Program-made: the position numbers and the translations under genes | NCBI RefSeq assembly: GCF_012971725.1 | Contig: NZ_CP048833.1 | Span: 3,968,001 to 4,032,000 of the forward strand | DNA: 64,000 nucleotides | Direction of reading: 5' to 3' | DNA from: Pseudomonas multiresinivorans | Lineage (GTDB): Bacteria > Pseudomonadota > Gammaproteobacteria > Pseudomonadales > Pseudomonadaceae | The notes under the pieces: model-generated | Seen by the model: only the letters and a program-made list of their open reading frames with translations | Told to the model about the DNA's origin: nothing | Database searches by the model: none | In this document: positions 51,413 to 59,874 of the stretch, one piece after another | Numbering within the stretch: position 1 is the stretch's first letter | How the letters are laid out: every line of letters starts with the position of its first letter

Positions 51413-52528
51413 TCAGATTTCGAAGACTTCCATTTCCTTCAGCGTCTCGGCGATGGCCGCGACGGCGGCGCGCATGCCGCTGGCGTCGACCTGGCCTATG
51501 CAGCCGACGCGGAAGGTTTCCACCTGGGTCAGCTTGCCCGGGTAGAGGATGAAACCCTTCTCGCGCACCCGGCCGTAGAACTCGGTGAAGTTGTAACGGC
51601 TATCGCGCGGCGCGTGGAAGGTGACGATGATCGGCGCCTGGATCTCGGCCGGCAGGAAGCTGCGCAAACCCAACCTGGCCATCTCGCTGAGCAGAGTCTG
51701 GCAATTGTTTGCGTAACGCTGATGACGGGCGGCAAGGCCACCCTCCTCCTCGTACTGGGTCAGCGCTTCGTGCAGCGCGGCGACCACGTGGGTCGGCGGA
51801 GTGAAGCGCCACTGGCCGGTCTTGGCCATGTAGGCCTGCTGGTCCTGCAAGTCCATGGACAGCGAATGGCAGTTGCCGGCACTGGCGTTCAGTGCGGTGC
51901 TGCGGGCGAAGACGAAGCCCATCCCCGGCACACCTTCCAGACACTTGCCGGAGGCGGCGATCAGTGCATCGAAGGGCACCTGGCGGGCGTCGATATCGAG
52001 GGCGCCGAAGGAGCTCATGGCGTCGATGATCAGGCGCTTGCCGTGGGATTCGATGACCTTGGCGATGTCCTGCAGCGGGTTGAGGATGCCGGTGCTGGTC
52101 TCGCAATGGATCAGCGCGACGTGGGTGACGCTGGGGTCTTCAGTGAGCAGGCGATCGACGTCGGCGGCGGTGGTCGGCACGTCTTCTTCGGTTTCGAAGG
52201 TGCTGAACTCGCGGCCGATCACCTGGCAGATTTTCGCCAGGCGCTTGCCGTAGGCGCCGTTGATCAGCACCAGCACCTTGCCATCACGCGGCACCAGGGT
52301 GCCCACGGCGGCCTCGACGGAGAAGGTGCCGCTGCCCTGCAGGGGCACGCAGGTGTGGGTCGCCTCGCCGTGGATGATCGCCAGCAGGCGCTTGCACACA
52401 TCGGCGGTCAGCTCGTTGAAGTCGGCGTCCCACGAACCCCAGTCGACCATCATGGCGCGACGGGTGCGGGGGGACGTGGTCAGCGGACCGGGAGTCAGCA
52501 GGATGGGGGCTCGCTCGGCAGTGCTCAT
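51413..52528 (-). CDS. phnW: 2-aminoethylphosphonate-pyruvate transaminase
   Basis: 371 residues, class V aminotransferase fold: 'ILLTPGPLTTSPRTRRAMMVDWGSWDADF', 'VPLQGSGTFSVEAAVGTLVPRDGKVLVLINGAYGKRL' and the PLP-lysine region 'DALIAASGKCLEGVPGMGFVFAR'. It moves the amino group of 2-aminoethylphosphonate to pyruvate, giving phosphonoacetaldehyde and alanine. First gene of phnWX, divergent from a LysR gene at 52677. Confidence 0.96.
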   Translation of the reverse strand: MSTAERAPILLTPGPLTTSPRTRRAMMVDWGSWDADFNELTADVCKRLLAIIHGEATHTCVPLQGSGTFSVEAAVGTLVPRDGKVLVLINGAYGKRLAKICQVIGREFSTFETEEDVPTTAADVDRLLTEDPSVTHVALIHCETSTGILNPLQDIAKVIESHGKRLIIDAMSSFGALDIDARQVPFDALIAASGKCLEGVPGMGFVFARSTALNASAGNCHSLSMDLQDQQAYMAKTGQWRFTPPTHVVAALHEALTQYEEEGGLAARHQRYANNCQTLLSEMARLGLRSFLPAEIQAPIIVTFHAPRDSRYNFTEFYGRVREKGFILYPGKLTQVETFRVGCIGQVDASGMRAAVAAIAETLKEMEVFEI

Positions 52529-52676
52529 GCTCGATTCCTCTTTCGTGGGAACGTCGTCAGGGCTGAATTCGGTTGGGCCGGGCGGGTTCGCTGCGGCCTG
52601 GGCATAACTTGCCGGCCGGGCTGATATCGTTCAAATTGTTTATCACGATGCACTGCATAAGCCGGACATATACCTC

Positions 52677-53537
52677 ATGAATCTCTTCCAGCTCCGCGCC
52701 TTCGACGCCGTCGCCCGCGAACGCAGCTTCACCCGCGCCGCCGAGCGCCTGTTCATCAGCCAGCCGGCCGTGACCGGGCACGTGAAGGCGCTGGAGGAGC
52801 ACTACCAGGTCAACCTGTTCCGCCGCACCGCGCGAGGCGTGGAACTGACAGAAGATGGCGTACGACTGTCGGCCATCAGCCGCACGCTGTTCGCCCTGGA
52901 GGAGGAAGCCGAGGCCATGCTCGACGCCAGCCGCGAGCTGGTGACCGGGCGTATAGAGGTAGCCGCCGACGGCCCGCATCTGGTCATGCCGATGCTCGCC
53001 CGGCTGCGCGCGTCCTACCCCGGCATCACCGTCAACCTGCGTCTGGGCAACGCCCAGGAAACTCTGGCCGCGCTGCTCGATGAACACGTCGATATCGCCG
53101 TGCTGACCGAAGTGGAGCCGCGCGCCGGGCTGTTCCTGCGCGAGCTGGTGGAGTCGCGCATCTGCGCTCTGGTGCCGGCCAGCCATGCGTGGGCCGGGTA
53201 TGTCGGCGAACTGCCGCTGGCCGAACTGGACCAGCAGATCATGGTGCTGCGCGAGCCCGACTCCATCACTCGCCGTACCTTCGATGCAGCCTGTTCGGCC
53301 CAGTCCGTGGCGCCGCGCGTGCTGCTGGAGCTGGACAGCCGCGAGGCGGTGACCGAGGCGGTCGCGGCGGAACTGGGGGTGGGCATCGTGTCGTCGATGG
53401 AAGTCAGCCCGGACCCACGGGTGAAGGCTATTCCCCTGAGCGGCGAGGGCCTGATGAATCGACACGCCATCGGTTGCCTGGAGCGCCGCCGGGGATTGCG
53501 GGTGGTGAGTGCGTTTCTAGAGTTGGCGGAAGCCTGA
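52677..53537 (+). CDS. LysR-family regulator of phnWX
   Basis: 286 residues. 'LFQLRAFDAVARERSFTRAAERLFISQPAVTGHVKALEEHYQVNLFRRTARGVELT' is the winged helix-turn-helix; a substrate-binding domain follows ('LLDEHVDIAVLTEV', 'AAELGVGIVSSMEVSPDP'). It diverges from phnW across 148 bases, so aminophosphonate-responsive control of phnWX is likely. It is closely related to the second LysR protein at 53642, probably from duplication. Confidence 0.9.
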   Translation: MNLFQLRAFDAVARERSFTRAAERLFISQPAVTGHVKALEEHYQVNLFRRTARGVELTEDGVRLSAISRTLFALEEEAEAMLDASRELVTGRIEVAADGPHLVMPMLARLRASYPGITVNLRLGNAQETLAALLDEHVDIAVLTEVEPRAGLFLRELVESRICALVPASHAWAGYVGELPLAELDQQIMVLREPDSITRRTFDAACSAQSVAPRVLLELDSREAVTEAVAAELGVGIVSSMEVSPDPRVKAIPLSGEGLMNRHAIGCLERRRGLRVVSAFLELAEA

Positions 53538-53557
53538 TGTGAGGTTCGGCAGGATGC

Positions 53558-53635
53558 GGTTCGCGAGCAAGCTCGCTCCTACAGTCCGTGCATACGCTGG
53601 AGCGCTCTTCGTAGGAGCGAGCTTGCTCGCGAACC
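53558..53635. repeat. REP pair (family 1, tail-to-tail orientation)
   Basis: Arms GTTCGCGAGCAAGCTCGCTC (from 53559) and GTAGGAGCGAGCTTGCTCGC (from 53611) are inverse copies, oriented opposite to the copy at 23682. Located between the two convergent LysR genes. Confidence 0.9.
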
Positions 53636-53641
53636 ACCGCC

Positions 53642-54520
53642 TTACTTCGACGGTAAATCTTCCTTCACCAGATCGAGAAACGTCGCCACGATTCGCCGGG
53701 TGCTCTGCTCACGCAGGCACACCAGGGTCTCGCTCATGTGTCGCTCGCAATCGACGATCGGCAACGCCTGGACGCGGTTGTCCGAACCGAATTCCGCCGC
53801 CGACACCACCCCCACGCCAATGCCCGCCACGACTGCCTCGCGGGCGGCCTCGCGGCCCTCGACCTCGATCGCCGCGCGCATGCGCAAACCGGCGCGGCGC
53901 ATTTCCTCCTCCAGCGTCTGGCGGGTGACCGAGCCGTGCTCGCGCAGCACCAACGGCGCGTCGTCGAGGTCGGCCAGATGGATCGACTCGCGGCCTGCCC
54001 AGGGGTGGCCGCTGGCGACGAAGGCGACTATGGGGTCGCGGCGCAGGGTGAAGGACACCAGGCGTTCGTCCTCCACCGCACGCCCGAGCAGCGCCAGGTC
54101 GGCGCGATAGCCGAACAAAGCCTGCAGGGACTCGTCGGTGTTGCCCGTCTCGATGCGTACGCGAATGCCGGGGTGGCGCTGGCAGAACAGCGCCACCTGT
54201 GGCAGCAGGTGAACTGCCGCGTCCACAGCCAGCACCAGGCTGCCGGTCTGCAGCGCGCTGGACTCCTGCAACAGCTCCTGGGCCTCGGCCTCGATCACGA
54301 ACAATCGCTGGGTCACCGCCAGCAGGCGTTCACCCAGTTCCGTCAGCCGTACCGAGCGCTTGTTGCGATGGAACAGCAGCACGCCGTATCGCTCTTCCAG
54401 CTTGCGAACCTGGTCGGAAACGGCCGGCTGGGTGAGGAACAGGCGCTCCGCGGCGCGAGTGAAGCTGCCGTGCACGGCGACGGCATGGAAGGCTTTGAGC
54501 TGGGCGTGGGAAACGGACAT
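53642..54520 (-). CDS. LysR-family transcriptional regulator
   Basis: 292 residues. 'QLKAFHAVAVHGSFTRAAERLFLTQPAVSDQVRKLEERYGVLLFHRNKRSVRLTELGERLL' is the DNA-binding domain; the ligand domain has 'LFGYRADLALLGRAV' and 'GIGVGVVSAAEFGSDNRVQALPI'. It resembles the LysR gene at 52677. It diverges, across 347 bases, from a transporter-RidA-oxidoreductase operon and is the probable regulator of it. Confidence 0.9.
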   Translation of the reverse strand: MSVSHAQLKAFHAVAVHGSFTRAAERLFLTQPAVSDQVRKLEERYGVLLFHRNKRSVRLTELGERLLAVTQRLFVIEAEAQELLQESSALQTGSLVLAVDAAVHLLPQVALFCQRHPGIRVRIETGNTDESLQALFGYRADLALLGRAVEDERLVSFTLRRDPIVAFVASGHPWAGRESIHLADLDDAPLVLREHGSVTRQTLEEEMRRAGLRMRAAIEVEGREAAREAVVAGIGVGVVSAAEFGSDNRVQALPIVDCERHMSETLVCLREQSTRRIVATFLDLVKEDLPSK

Positions 54521-54867
54521 TCAGGCATTCCTCGCAAGCGGCGATCTGACCGCTTTCCCGCCAATCGACGGAAAGCGACTACAGGGTCATACGACCAGGA
54601 CGCGAAGGTCGCACAGCAACGCACTTAAAAGGAAAACTTATTTTTAAAATTTGATAAATCGATTTCAGTTATTTATTCGGAATTGTTTCTATCGCTTCAC
54701 CGCCGCTTCCCACGAGTTTTTCGGCGGTATGCAGAACAGCCTCCGTGCTTCTGACCCGCGCCGCCTCGGCGACGCGCAGTGCTCATGCTCCTAGAACAAC
54801 AAGAAAAAGAAAGGCGTTACCTCAACGACTGCCGGCACAGCACACACAACAAGAATGAGGTCAGATC
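54521..54867. other. AT-rich divergent control region
   Basis: 347 bases without a gene between the LysR gene and the OPA transporter gene. The segment 54632-54695 is strikingly AT-rich for this genome (TTATTTTTAAAATTTGATAA at 54640-54659), a typical place for LysR-box and promoter sequences. No exact T-N11-A site is called. Confidence 0.5.
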
Positions 54868-56226
54868 ATGCTCAACCCTCACGGCAACGCAGCATCGCGC
54901 TCGCCCTTCGCATCGATCCAACGCTGGCGCTGGCAGATCTTCGCCATCACCTGGCTGGCCTACGCGGCCTTCTACTTCACTCGCAAGGCTTTCTCGGTGG
55001 CCAAGCTGGGCATCGGCGAGGACCCTACCTTCCACCTCGACAAGGCCATGATGGCCAACCTCGACGCCACCTACCTCGCGGCCTACGCCGTGGGCCAGTT
55101 CACCTGGGGGGTGCTTGCCGACCGCTTCGGCCCACGGGTGGTGGTGCTCGGCGGCCTGGTGATTTCTGCCGGTGCAGCCATCGTCATGGGCACCTGGGCG
55201 ACCCTGCCGGTGTTCGCCACCTGCATGGTCATCCAGGGCCTGGCGCAGTCCACCGGCTGGTCAGGGCTGTGCAAGAACATCGGCAGCTTCTTCGCCACCC
55301 ACGAACGCGGCCGCATCCTCGGCCTGTGGAGCACCTGCTATGCCTTCGGCGGGCTGGTCGCCTCGCCCTTCGCCGGCTGGTGGGCCTATTCGGTATTCGG
55401 CACCTGGCATGCGGCCTTCTATTCCAGCGCCGCAGTGGTGGGCGGCGTGGCCGTGCTGTTCCTGCTGCTGCAGCGCAATCGCCCGCAGGACGTCGGCCTG
55501 CCTCCGCTGGAAGACGAGCCCGAGGCCGTGCGCTACGCCGGCTTCAAGCCCGAAGGGCAGAACCCCGGCATCAGTGAAACCCTGCGCCTGGTGCTGCGCA
55601 ATCGCACCGTACTGACCCTGGGCCTGGCTTACTTTCTGCTCAAGCCGGCGCGTTACGCGATCCTGCTGTGGGGCCCGGTGATCGTCTATGAGCGCATGCC
55701 CGGACTGGGCAAGGTGGGTGCAGCGATCCTGCCGACCTCGTTCGAGATCGCCGGCCTGCTCGGGCCGATCCTGATCGGCCTGGCCTCGGACAAGATCTTC
55801 GGCGCACGGCGCATGCCGGCCTGCGTGATAAGCCTGATCGCCCTCACCGCCTGCCTGGCACTGTTCGTACCGGCCATGCAGACCGGCAGCAGCCTGCTGG
55901 TATTCGCCCTGCTGTTCATGATGGGCCTGACCCTGTACGGACCGGACTCGATGATCAGCGGCTCGGCCGCCATCGACTTCGGTACCGGCAAGGCCGCCGC
56001 CACCGCCGCCGGTTTCGTCAATGGTTGCGGCTCGGTCGGCGCGATCCTTGGCGGCCTGCTGCCCGGCTACTTCGACACCTACAGCGTGTTCATCGGCTTC
56101 ACCGTCGCCGCGCTGGTCTCCGCCGCCATTCTGCTGCCGCACTGGAACAGCCTGCCGGAGGGCGCCGCGTCCTCGGCCGCACGCGTCCCGAACCGCTCCG
56201 TGAAGGTTCGCATGGCGCGCTCCTGA
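54868..56226 (+). CDS. MFS transporter, organophosphate:phosphate antiporter (GlpT/UhpC-like) type
   Basis: 452 residues, 12 transmembrane helices, TGAGGT upstream of the ATG. 'ITWLAYAAFYFTRKAFSVAKLGI', 'LAQSTGWSGLCKNIGSFFATHERGRILGLWSTCYAFGGLVASPFAGWW' and 'FLLKPARYAILLWGPVIVYERM' are hallmarks of the GlpT/UhpT/PgtP group, which carries phosphorylated or phosphonate anions into the cell in exchange for phosphate. With phnWX next door, an aminophosphonate or similar compound is a plausible substrate, but this is inference. First of three genes. Confidence 0.85.
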   Translation: MLNPHGNAASRSPFASIQRWRWQIFAITWLAYAAFYFTRKAFSVAKLGIGEDPTFHLDKAMMANLDATYLAAYAVGQFTWGVLADRFGPRVVVLGGLVISAGAAIVMGTWATLPVFATCMVIQGLAQSTGWSGLCKNIGSFFATHERGRILGLWSTCYAFGGLVASPFAGWWAYSVFGTWHAAFYSSAAVVGGVAVLFLLLQRNRPQDVGLPPLEDEPEAVRYAGFKPEGQNPGISETLRLVLRNRTVLTLGLAYFLLKPARYAILLWGPVIVYERMPGLGKVGAAILPTSFEIAGLLGPILIGLASDKIFGARRMPACVISLIALTACLALFVPAMQTGSSLLVFALLFMMGLTLYGPDSMISGSAAIDFGTGKAAATAAGFVNGCGSVGAILGGLLPGYFDTYSVFIGFTVAALVSAAILLPHWNSLPEGAASSAARVPNRSVKVRMARS

Positions 56227-56273
56227 AGTCCCCGCACAAGGATGTGCCTCCACCTCCGCTACAGGTAGACCCC

Positions 56274-56630
56274 ATGAACATCGAACGCTTCGGCGTGGTG
56301 AAACGCCGCGCCGAAATGGTCCTGCACGACCACACGCTCTACATCGGCGGCCAGGTCGCCAGCGATACCGCCGCCGGCATCGAAGGTCAGACACGGGAAA
56401 TTCTCCACGGCATCGAGCAACTGCTGCACAGCGTCGGCGCCGACCGCACCCACCTGCTGTCGGTGCGCATCCTGCTGGCCGATCGCGCGGACTACGCCGG
56501 GCTGAACGCCGTGTGGGACGACTTCTTCCCGCTCGGCCATGCCCCGACCCGCGCCTGCACCCTGGCGCAGCTGATCGACCCCGCCTGGCGCGTGGAGATG
56601 ATTGCCACCGCCGCCCTGCCCGACCAATGA
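56274..56630 (+). CDS. RidA-like (YjgF/UK114) protein
   Basis: 118 residues from the ATG at 56274. 'MVLHDHTLYIGGQVASDTAAGIEGQTREILHGIEQLLHSVGADRTHLLSVRILLADRADYAGLNAVWDDFFP' and 'PTRACTLAQLIDPAWRVEMIATAAL' match RidA, with the conserved Arg in 'PTRAC' and Glu in 'VEMIATA'. RidA proteins hydrolyse reactive imines/enamines made by amine-oxidising enzymes. It sits between a transporter and an amine-oxidase-like flavoprotein, fitting the job of clearing the imine. Confidence 0.88.
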   Translation: MNIERFGVVKRRAEMVLHDHTLYIGGQVASDTAAGIEGQTREILHGIEQLLHSVGADRTHLLSVRILLADRADYAGLNAVWDDFFPLGHAPTRACTLAQLIDPAWRVEMIATAALPDQ

Positions 56631-56644
56631 CCACGGAGAACGCC

Positions 56645-58033
56645 ATGCGCCCCTTCTGGCTCGAACAGGCCCTGCTGAGCGATAACGAGCGCGCCGCCGC
56701 GCTCGAAGGCGAGACCCGCGCCGACGTCTGCATCGTCGGTGGCGGCTACACCGGTCTGTGGACCGCCATCCTGCTCAAGGAGCAGAATCCGGAACTCGAC
56801 ATTGTCATCGTCGAGGCCGACCTCTGCGGTGCCGGTGCCAGTGGGCGCAATGGCGGCTGCGCGCTGTCCTGGTCGGCGAAGTTCTTCACCCTGGAACGCC
56901 TGTTCGGGCTGGCCGAGGCGATCCGCCTGGTGCGCGAGTCGGAGCGGAGCATCCACGCCATCGGCGAATTCTGCGAGCGCTACGGCGTGGATGCCGACTA
57001 TCGCCTGGACGGCACCCTCTACACCGCCACCAACGCCGCGCAGGTGGGCTCCACCGACAGTGTGATCGCCGCGCTGGAGAAGCACGGCATCAACTCCTTC
57101 AGCAAGCGCCCGCTGGAAGACGTGCAGCGCATGGCCGGTTCGAGCAAGCACCTGGAAGGCTGGTTCTCCCCGGCTGCCGCCAGCGTGCAGCCGGGCAAGC
57201 TGGTGCGCGGCCTGCGCCGGGTGGCGCTGCAATTGGGCGTGCGGCTTTACGAAGGGACGCCAATGACCGGCCTGGACCACGGCCAACCCGCCACCGTCCA
57301 CACCGCGCAAGGCTCGGTCAGCGCTGACCGCGTGGTGCTGGCGATGAACGCCTGGATGGCCCGCGCCTTCCCGCAGTTCGAGCGCAGCGTGGCGATCGTT
57401 TCCAGCGACATGGTCATCACCGAACCCCGCCCGGACCTGCTGCGGGAAATCGGCCTGACCTCCGGCGTCACCGTGCTGGATTCGCGCATCTTCGTGCACT
57501 ACTACCACAACACCCCGGACGGCCGGATCATGCTCGGCAAGGGCGGCAACACCTTCGCCTACGGCGGCCGCATGCTGCCGGTGTTCGATCGCCCCTCGCC
57601 CTACCTGGGGCTGCTGCGCGAGAGCCTGACAGAGTTCTTCCCGGCCTTCGCCGAAGTCCCCATCGCAGCGAGCTGGAACGGTCCCTCGGACCGCTCGGTG
57701 ACCGGGCTGCCGTTCTTCGGCCAGTTGGGCGACACGGGCAACGTGTTCTACGGCTTCGGCTACTCCGGCAGCGGCGTCGGGCCGTGCCACATGGGCGGGC
57801 AGATTCTCAGTTCGCTGGTCCTGGGGCTGGACAACGAGTGGACCCGCTCGCCGCTCACGCAAGGTCCGCTGGGCTTCTTCCCGCCCGAGCCGATCCGCTA
57901 CGTCGGTTCGCTGATGGTGCGCAACGCCATCCGCCGCAAGGAGTACGCCGAGGACCGCGGCCAGCGCCCACGCCGCCTGGATGTGCGCCTGGCGCGCTTC
58001 GCTGCCGCCGCAGGCAAGGCCGACAAGGCCTGA
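56645..58033 (+). CDS. FAD-dependent amine oxidoreductase (DAO family)
   Basis: 462 residues from the ATG at 56645 (GGAG six bases upstream); the ATG at 56627 overlaps the RidA stop. FAD motif 'DVCIVGGGYTGLWTAILLKEQNPELDIVIVEADLCGAGASGRNGG' (with a GRNGG signature common to gamma-glutamylputrescine/amine oxidases) and a C-terminal 'VFYGFGYSGSGVGPCHMGGQILSSLVLG'. It oxidises an amine to an imine. Close relatives of several FAD oxidoreductases in aminophosphonate clusters act on N-methyl-AEP and AEP, which fits the phnWX neighbourhood; putrescine-type amines remain an alternative. Confidence 0.82.
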   Translation: MRPFWLEQALLSDNERAAALEGETRADVCIVGGGYTGLWTAILLKEQNPELDIVIVEADLCGAGASGRNGGCALSWSAKFFTLERLFGLAEAIRLVRESERSIHAIGEFCERYGVDADYRLDGTLYTATNAAQVGSTDSVIAALEKHGINSFSKRPLEDVQRMAGSSKHLEGWFSPAAASVQPGKLVRGLRRVALQLGVRLYEGTPMTGLDHGQPATVHTAQGSVSADRVVLAMNAWMARAFPQFERSVAIVSSDMVITEPRPDLLREIGLTSGVTVLDSRIFVHYYHNTPDGRIMLGKGGNTFAYGGRMLPVFDRPSPYLGLLRESLTEFFPAFAEVPIAASWNGPSDRSVTGLPFFGQLGDTGNVFYGFGYSGSGVGPCHMGGQILSSLVLGLDNEWTRSPLTQGPLGFFPPEPIRYVGSLMVRNAIRRKEYAEDRGQRPRRLDVRLARFAAAAGKADKA

Positions 58034-58064
58034 CGACTTCCCCTCATCTGCCGGCTGAGGGAAT

Positions 58065-58097
58065 GGGCGAGGCGCCCCGTGCGCCTCGCCCTTTTTT
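58065..58097 (+). terminator. intrinsic terminator
   Basis: Stem GGGCGAGGCGC / GCGCCTCGCCC with a five-base loop and six T, 31 bases past the FAD oxidoreductase stop. It separates the aminophosphonate-type operon from the haem-uptake genes. Confidence 0.9.
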
Positions 58098-58155
58098 CAT
58101 GGGGCCGAGCAACCCGGAACCACGCTTGGGCTTGTGCCGCGCGTCACAGCTGAAT

Positions 58156-58174
58156 AACATTGATTATCATTTGA
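58156..58174. promoter_or_regulatory. candidate Fur box upstream of the ECF sigma gene
   Basis: AACATTGATTATCATTTGA matches the 19-base Fur consensus at 12 positions by eye, with the central TGAT-ATCA core. It is 25 bases before the GTG start of the sigma gene, as expected for an iron-repressed haem-uptake operon. Confidence 0.6.
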
Positions 58175-58198
58175 AAATTATTCCTGCTGGACGCCCTT

Positions 58199-58720
58199 GT
58201 GAGCACTTCCAACCTCGACGCGGTCTTCCTGGCCCAGCGCCTGCCATTGCTGCGCACGCTCGTACGGATGGTGAAGAACCCGAGCATCGCCGAAGACCTG
58301 GTGCAGGAAACCTACCTGCGTGTCGCCCGCACCCTGCTCGAACGCCGCATCGATCACCTGGAACCCTTCCTCTTCCAGACCGGCCGCAACCTTGCCCTGG
58401 ACCACCTGCGCCATCTGCGCATGCAGTCGCGGACCATGCTCGAGGACGTGCCTTTCGATATCGTGCAGGCCGTGCCGGCGCCGGGATCCAGCGCCGAGGA
58501 CCAGCTCCACGCGGAGAAACTCCTGGAGCACCTGGGCGCCACGCTCGAACAGCTCAGCGAACGCCAGCAACGCATCTTCATCCTCAGCCGCCTGCACGGC
58601 TGCGGCTATGCGGAAATCGCCGAGCAGCTGGGCGTCTCGCCCAGCACGGTGCAGAAGGAACTGAAACTGATCATGGCGATCTGTGTCGGACTGGTCAGCC
58701 GCCTCGAGGAAACGGTATGA
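58199..58720 (+). CDS. hxuI: ECF sigma factor, FecI/HxuI type
   Basis: 173 residues from a GTG. Sigma region 2 'LLRTLVRMVKNPSIAEDLVQETYLRVARTLLERRIDHLEPFLFQTGRNLALDHLRH' and region 4 'LEQLSERQQRIFILSRLHGCGYAEIAEQLGVSPSTVQKELKLIMAI' are complete. With the following FecR-type and TonB-receptor genes it forms the FecI-FecR-FecA signalling trio; the order matches the haem system PA1300-PA1302 (HxuI-HxuR-HxuA) as I recall it. Activates the receptor gene when haem is bound outside. Its stop overlaps the anti-sigma start (ATGA). Confidence 0.85.
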   Translation: MSTSNLDAVFLAQRLPLLRTLVRMVKNPSIAEDLVQETYLRVARTLLERRIDHLEPFLFQTGRNLALDHLRHLRMQSRTMLEDVPFDIVQAVPAPGSSAEDQLHAEKLLEHLGATLEQLSERQQRIFILSRLHGCGYAEIAEQLGVSPSTVQKELKLIMAICVGLVSRLEETV

Positions 58721-59754
58721 CGGACTACCGTTCGCCGGCCGATTCGACAACAATGCGCGGCTCACCCTCCCAGGACCGCCCCGAGGATCGCCCCTTGCCC
58801 CACGCCGCGCCCCCCGCAGACCCGCAGCAGATGGCCGAAGCCCTCGACTGGCTGATCCTCGAAGACGACATGGACGCCGCCACCCGTGCGCGCTTCGAGG
58901 CCTGGCTCGCTGCCAGCGAAAGCAATGCGCAGGCGTACCAGCGCGTACGCGCTGCCTGGCAGTCGCCGCTGCTGCCGGTCGCCGCCGCGCGCCTGGAACG
59001 CAGGCAGGTGCAGGACAAGGTTCGCCCGCTGCGTAGCAATCGGCGTTTCCTGAAGCCCCTGGCAAGCGCAGCCGCGTTGATGCTCACCATCGGTGTCGTG
59101 GTACAGGGCGACCTGCTGACACGGCTGCGGGCGGACCATCTCACCGCTATCGGCGAACGCCAGAAGGTCCAGTTGGCCGATGGCTCCAACGTGCTGCTCA
59201 ATACCGACACGGCGCTCTCCAGCAAGGTCGACGACCAGCAACGGGTCGCCCGCCTCTACCGCGGCGAAGCCTTCTTCGACGTTGCCCATGACCGCAGCCG
59301 CCCGTTCGAGGTGGAGGCCGGGCCGGTGCAGGTCACGGTGCGCGGTACCGCGTTCGCCGTGCGCTACCTGGGCAATGAGGCGGAGGTCAGCGTGCAGCGC
59401 GGCGAAGTAGACCTGCGCACGCGCCTGGACGATGCCCGCGTCAGCCTCGGCGCCGGCGACAGCATCCGCGTCGGGCCGCAAGGATTCGGCGAGCGCCAGC
59501 ACGGCGCGGAAGCCGAATCCCAGCTCGCCTGGGTCAAGGGCCGCATGGTGTTCGAGAACTGCCCCATGAGCCAGGTACTGGCCGAGTTGCGCCGCTACTA
59601 CCCCGGCTGGATCGTCAACACCAACGAGCGCCTGGACAACGTCAGCGTCACCGGCAACTGGCGCCTGGACGACCCGCTGGGCGTGGCGCGCTCGCTGGCG
59701 CAGATCACCTCCGCCGAGCTGCACGAATACCCGAAACTGCTGATCCTCAACTGA
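58717..59754 (+). CDS. hxuR: FecR-family anti-sigma sensor
   Basis: 345 residues from the ATG at 58717 (overlap with the sigma gene). Cytosolic N-terminal DUF4880-like domain ('MAEALDWLILEDDMDAATRARFEAWLAASESNAQAYQRV'), one transmembrane segment near residues 107-130 ('PLASAAALMLTIGVVVQ'), then a periplasmic FecR domain ('IGERQKVQLADGSNVLLNTDTALSSKV', 'VRGTAFAVRYL'). It holds HxuI inactive until the receptor STN domain signals. The long extended frame starting at 57784 is shadow. Confidence 0.88.
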   Translation: MTDYRSPADSTTMRGSPSQDRPEDRPLPHAAPPADPQQMAEALDWLILEDDMDAATRARFEAWLAASESNAQAYQRVRAAWQSPLLPVAAARLERRQVQDKVRPLRSNRRFLKPLASAAALMLTIGVVVQGDLLTRLRADHLTAIGERQKVQLADGSNVLLNTDTALSSKVDDQQRVARLYRGEAFFDVAHDRSRPFEVEAGPVQVTVRGTAFAVRYLGNEAEVSVQRGEVDLRTRLDDARVSLGAGDSIRVGPQGFGERQHGAEAESQLAWVKGRMVFENCPMSQVLAELRRYYPGWIVNTNERLDNVSVTGNWRLDDPLGVARSLAQITSAELHEYPKLLILN

Positions 59755-59828
59755 TTCCCCTCCTGCACGGAAATATTTTTACGCGATTCGAAAGGCTCGT
59801 TCGTTAAGTCAGAAGCCAATGCAATAGA

Positions 59829-59848
59829 TTCGCATTTACGAATGCGAA
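59829..59848. promoter_or_regulatory. perfect inverted repeat upstream of the TonB receptor gene
   Basis: TTCGCATTTACGAATGCGAA has 8-base arms and a four-base centre, 26 bases before the receptor start. It could be an RNA hairpin in the leader or an operator. A GGAAAT at 59769 resembles the -35 used by FecI-type sigma factors, but the -10 is not clear. Confidence 0.45.
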
Positions 59849-59874
59849 CAAAGACTGACTAAGAGAGCCCTTCG

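Noticed and set aside
57784..58716. Upstream extension of the FecR-type gene
   Set aside because: Overlaps the FAD oxidoreductase and sigma genes out of frame; the ATGA overlap at 58717 fixes the start.
59769..59774. GGAAAT as a FecI-type -35 for the receptor gene
   Set aside because: The -35 hexamer fits, but no matching -10 element lies at the expected spacing, so it was not listed as a promoter.
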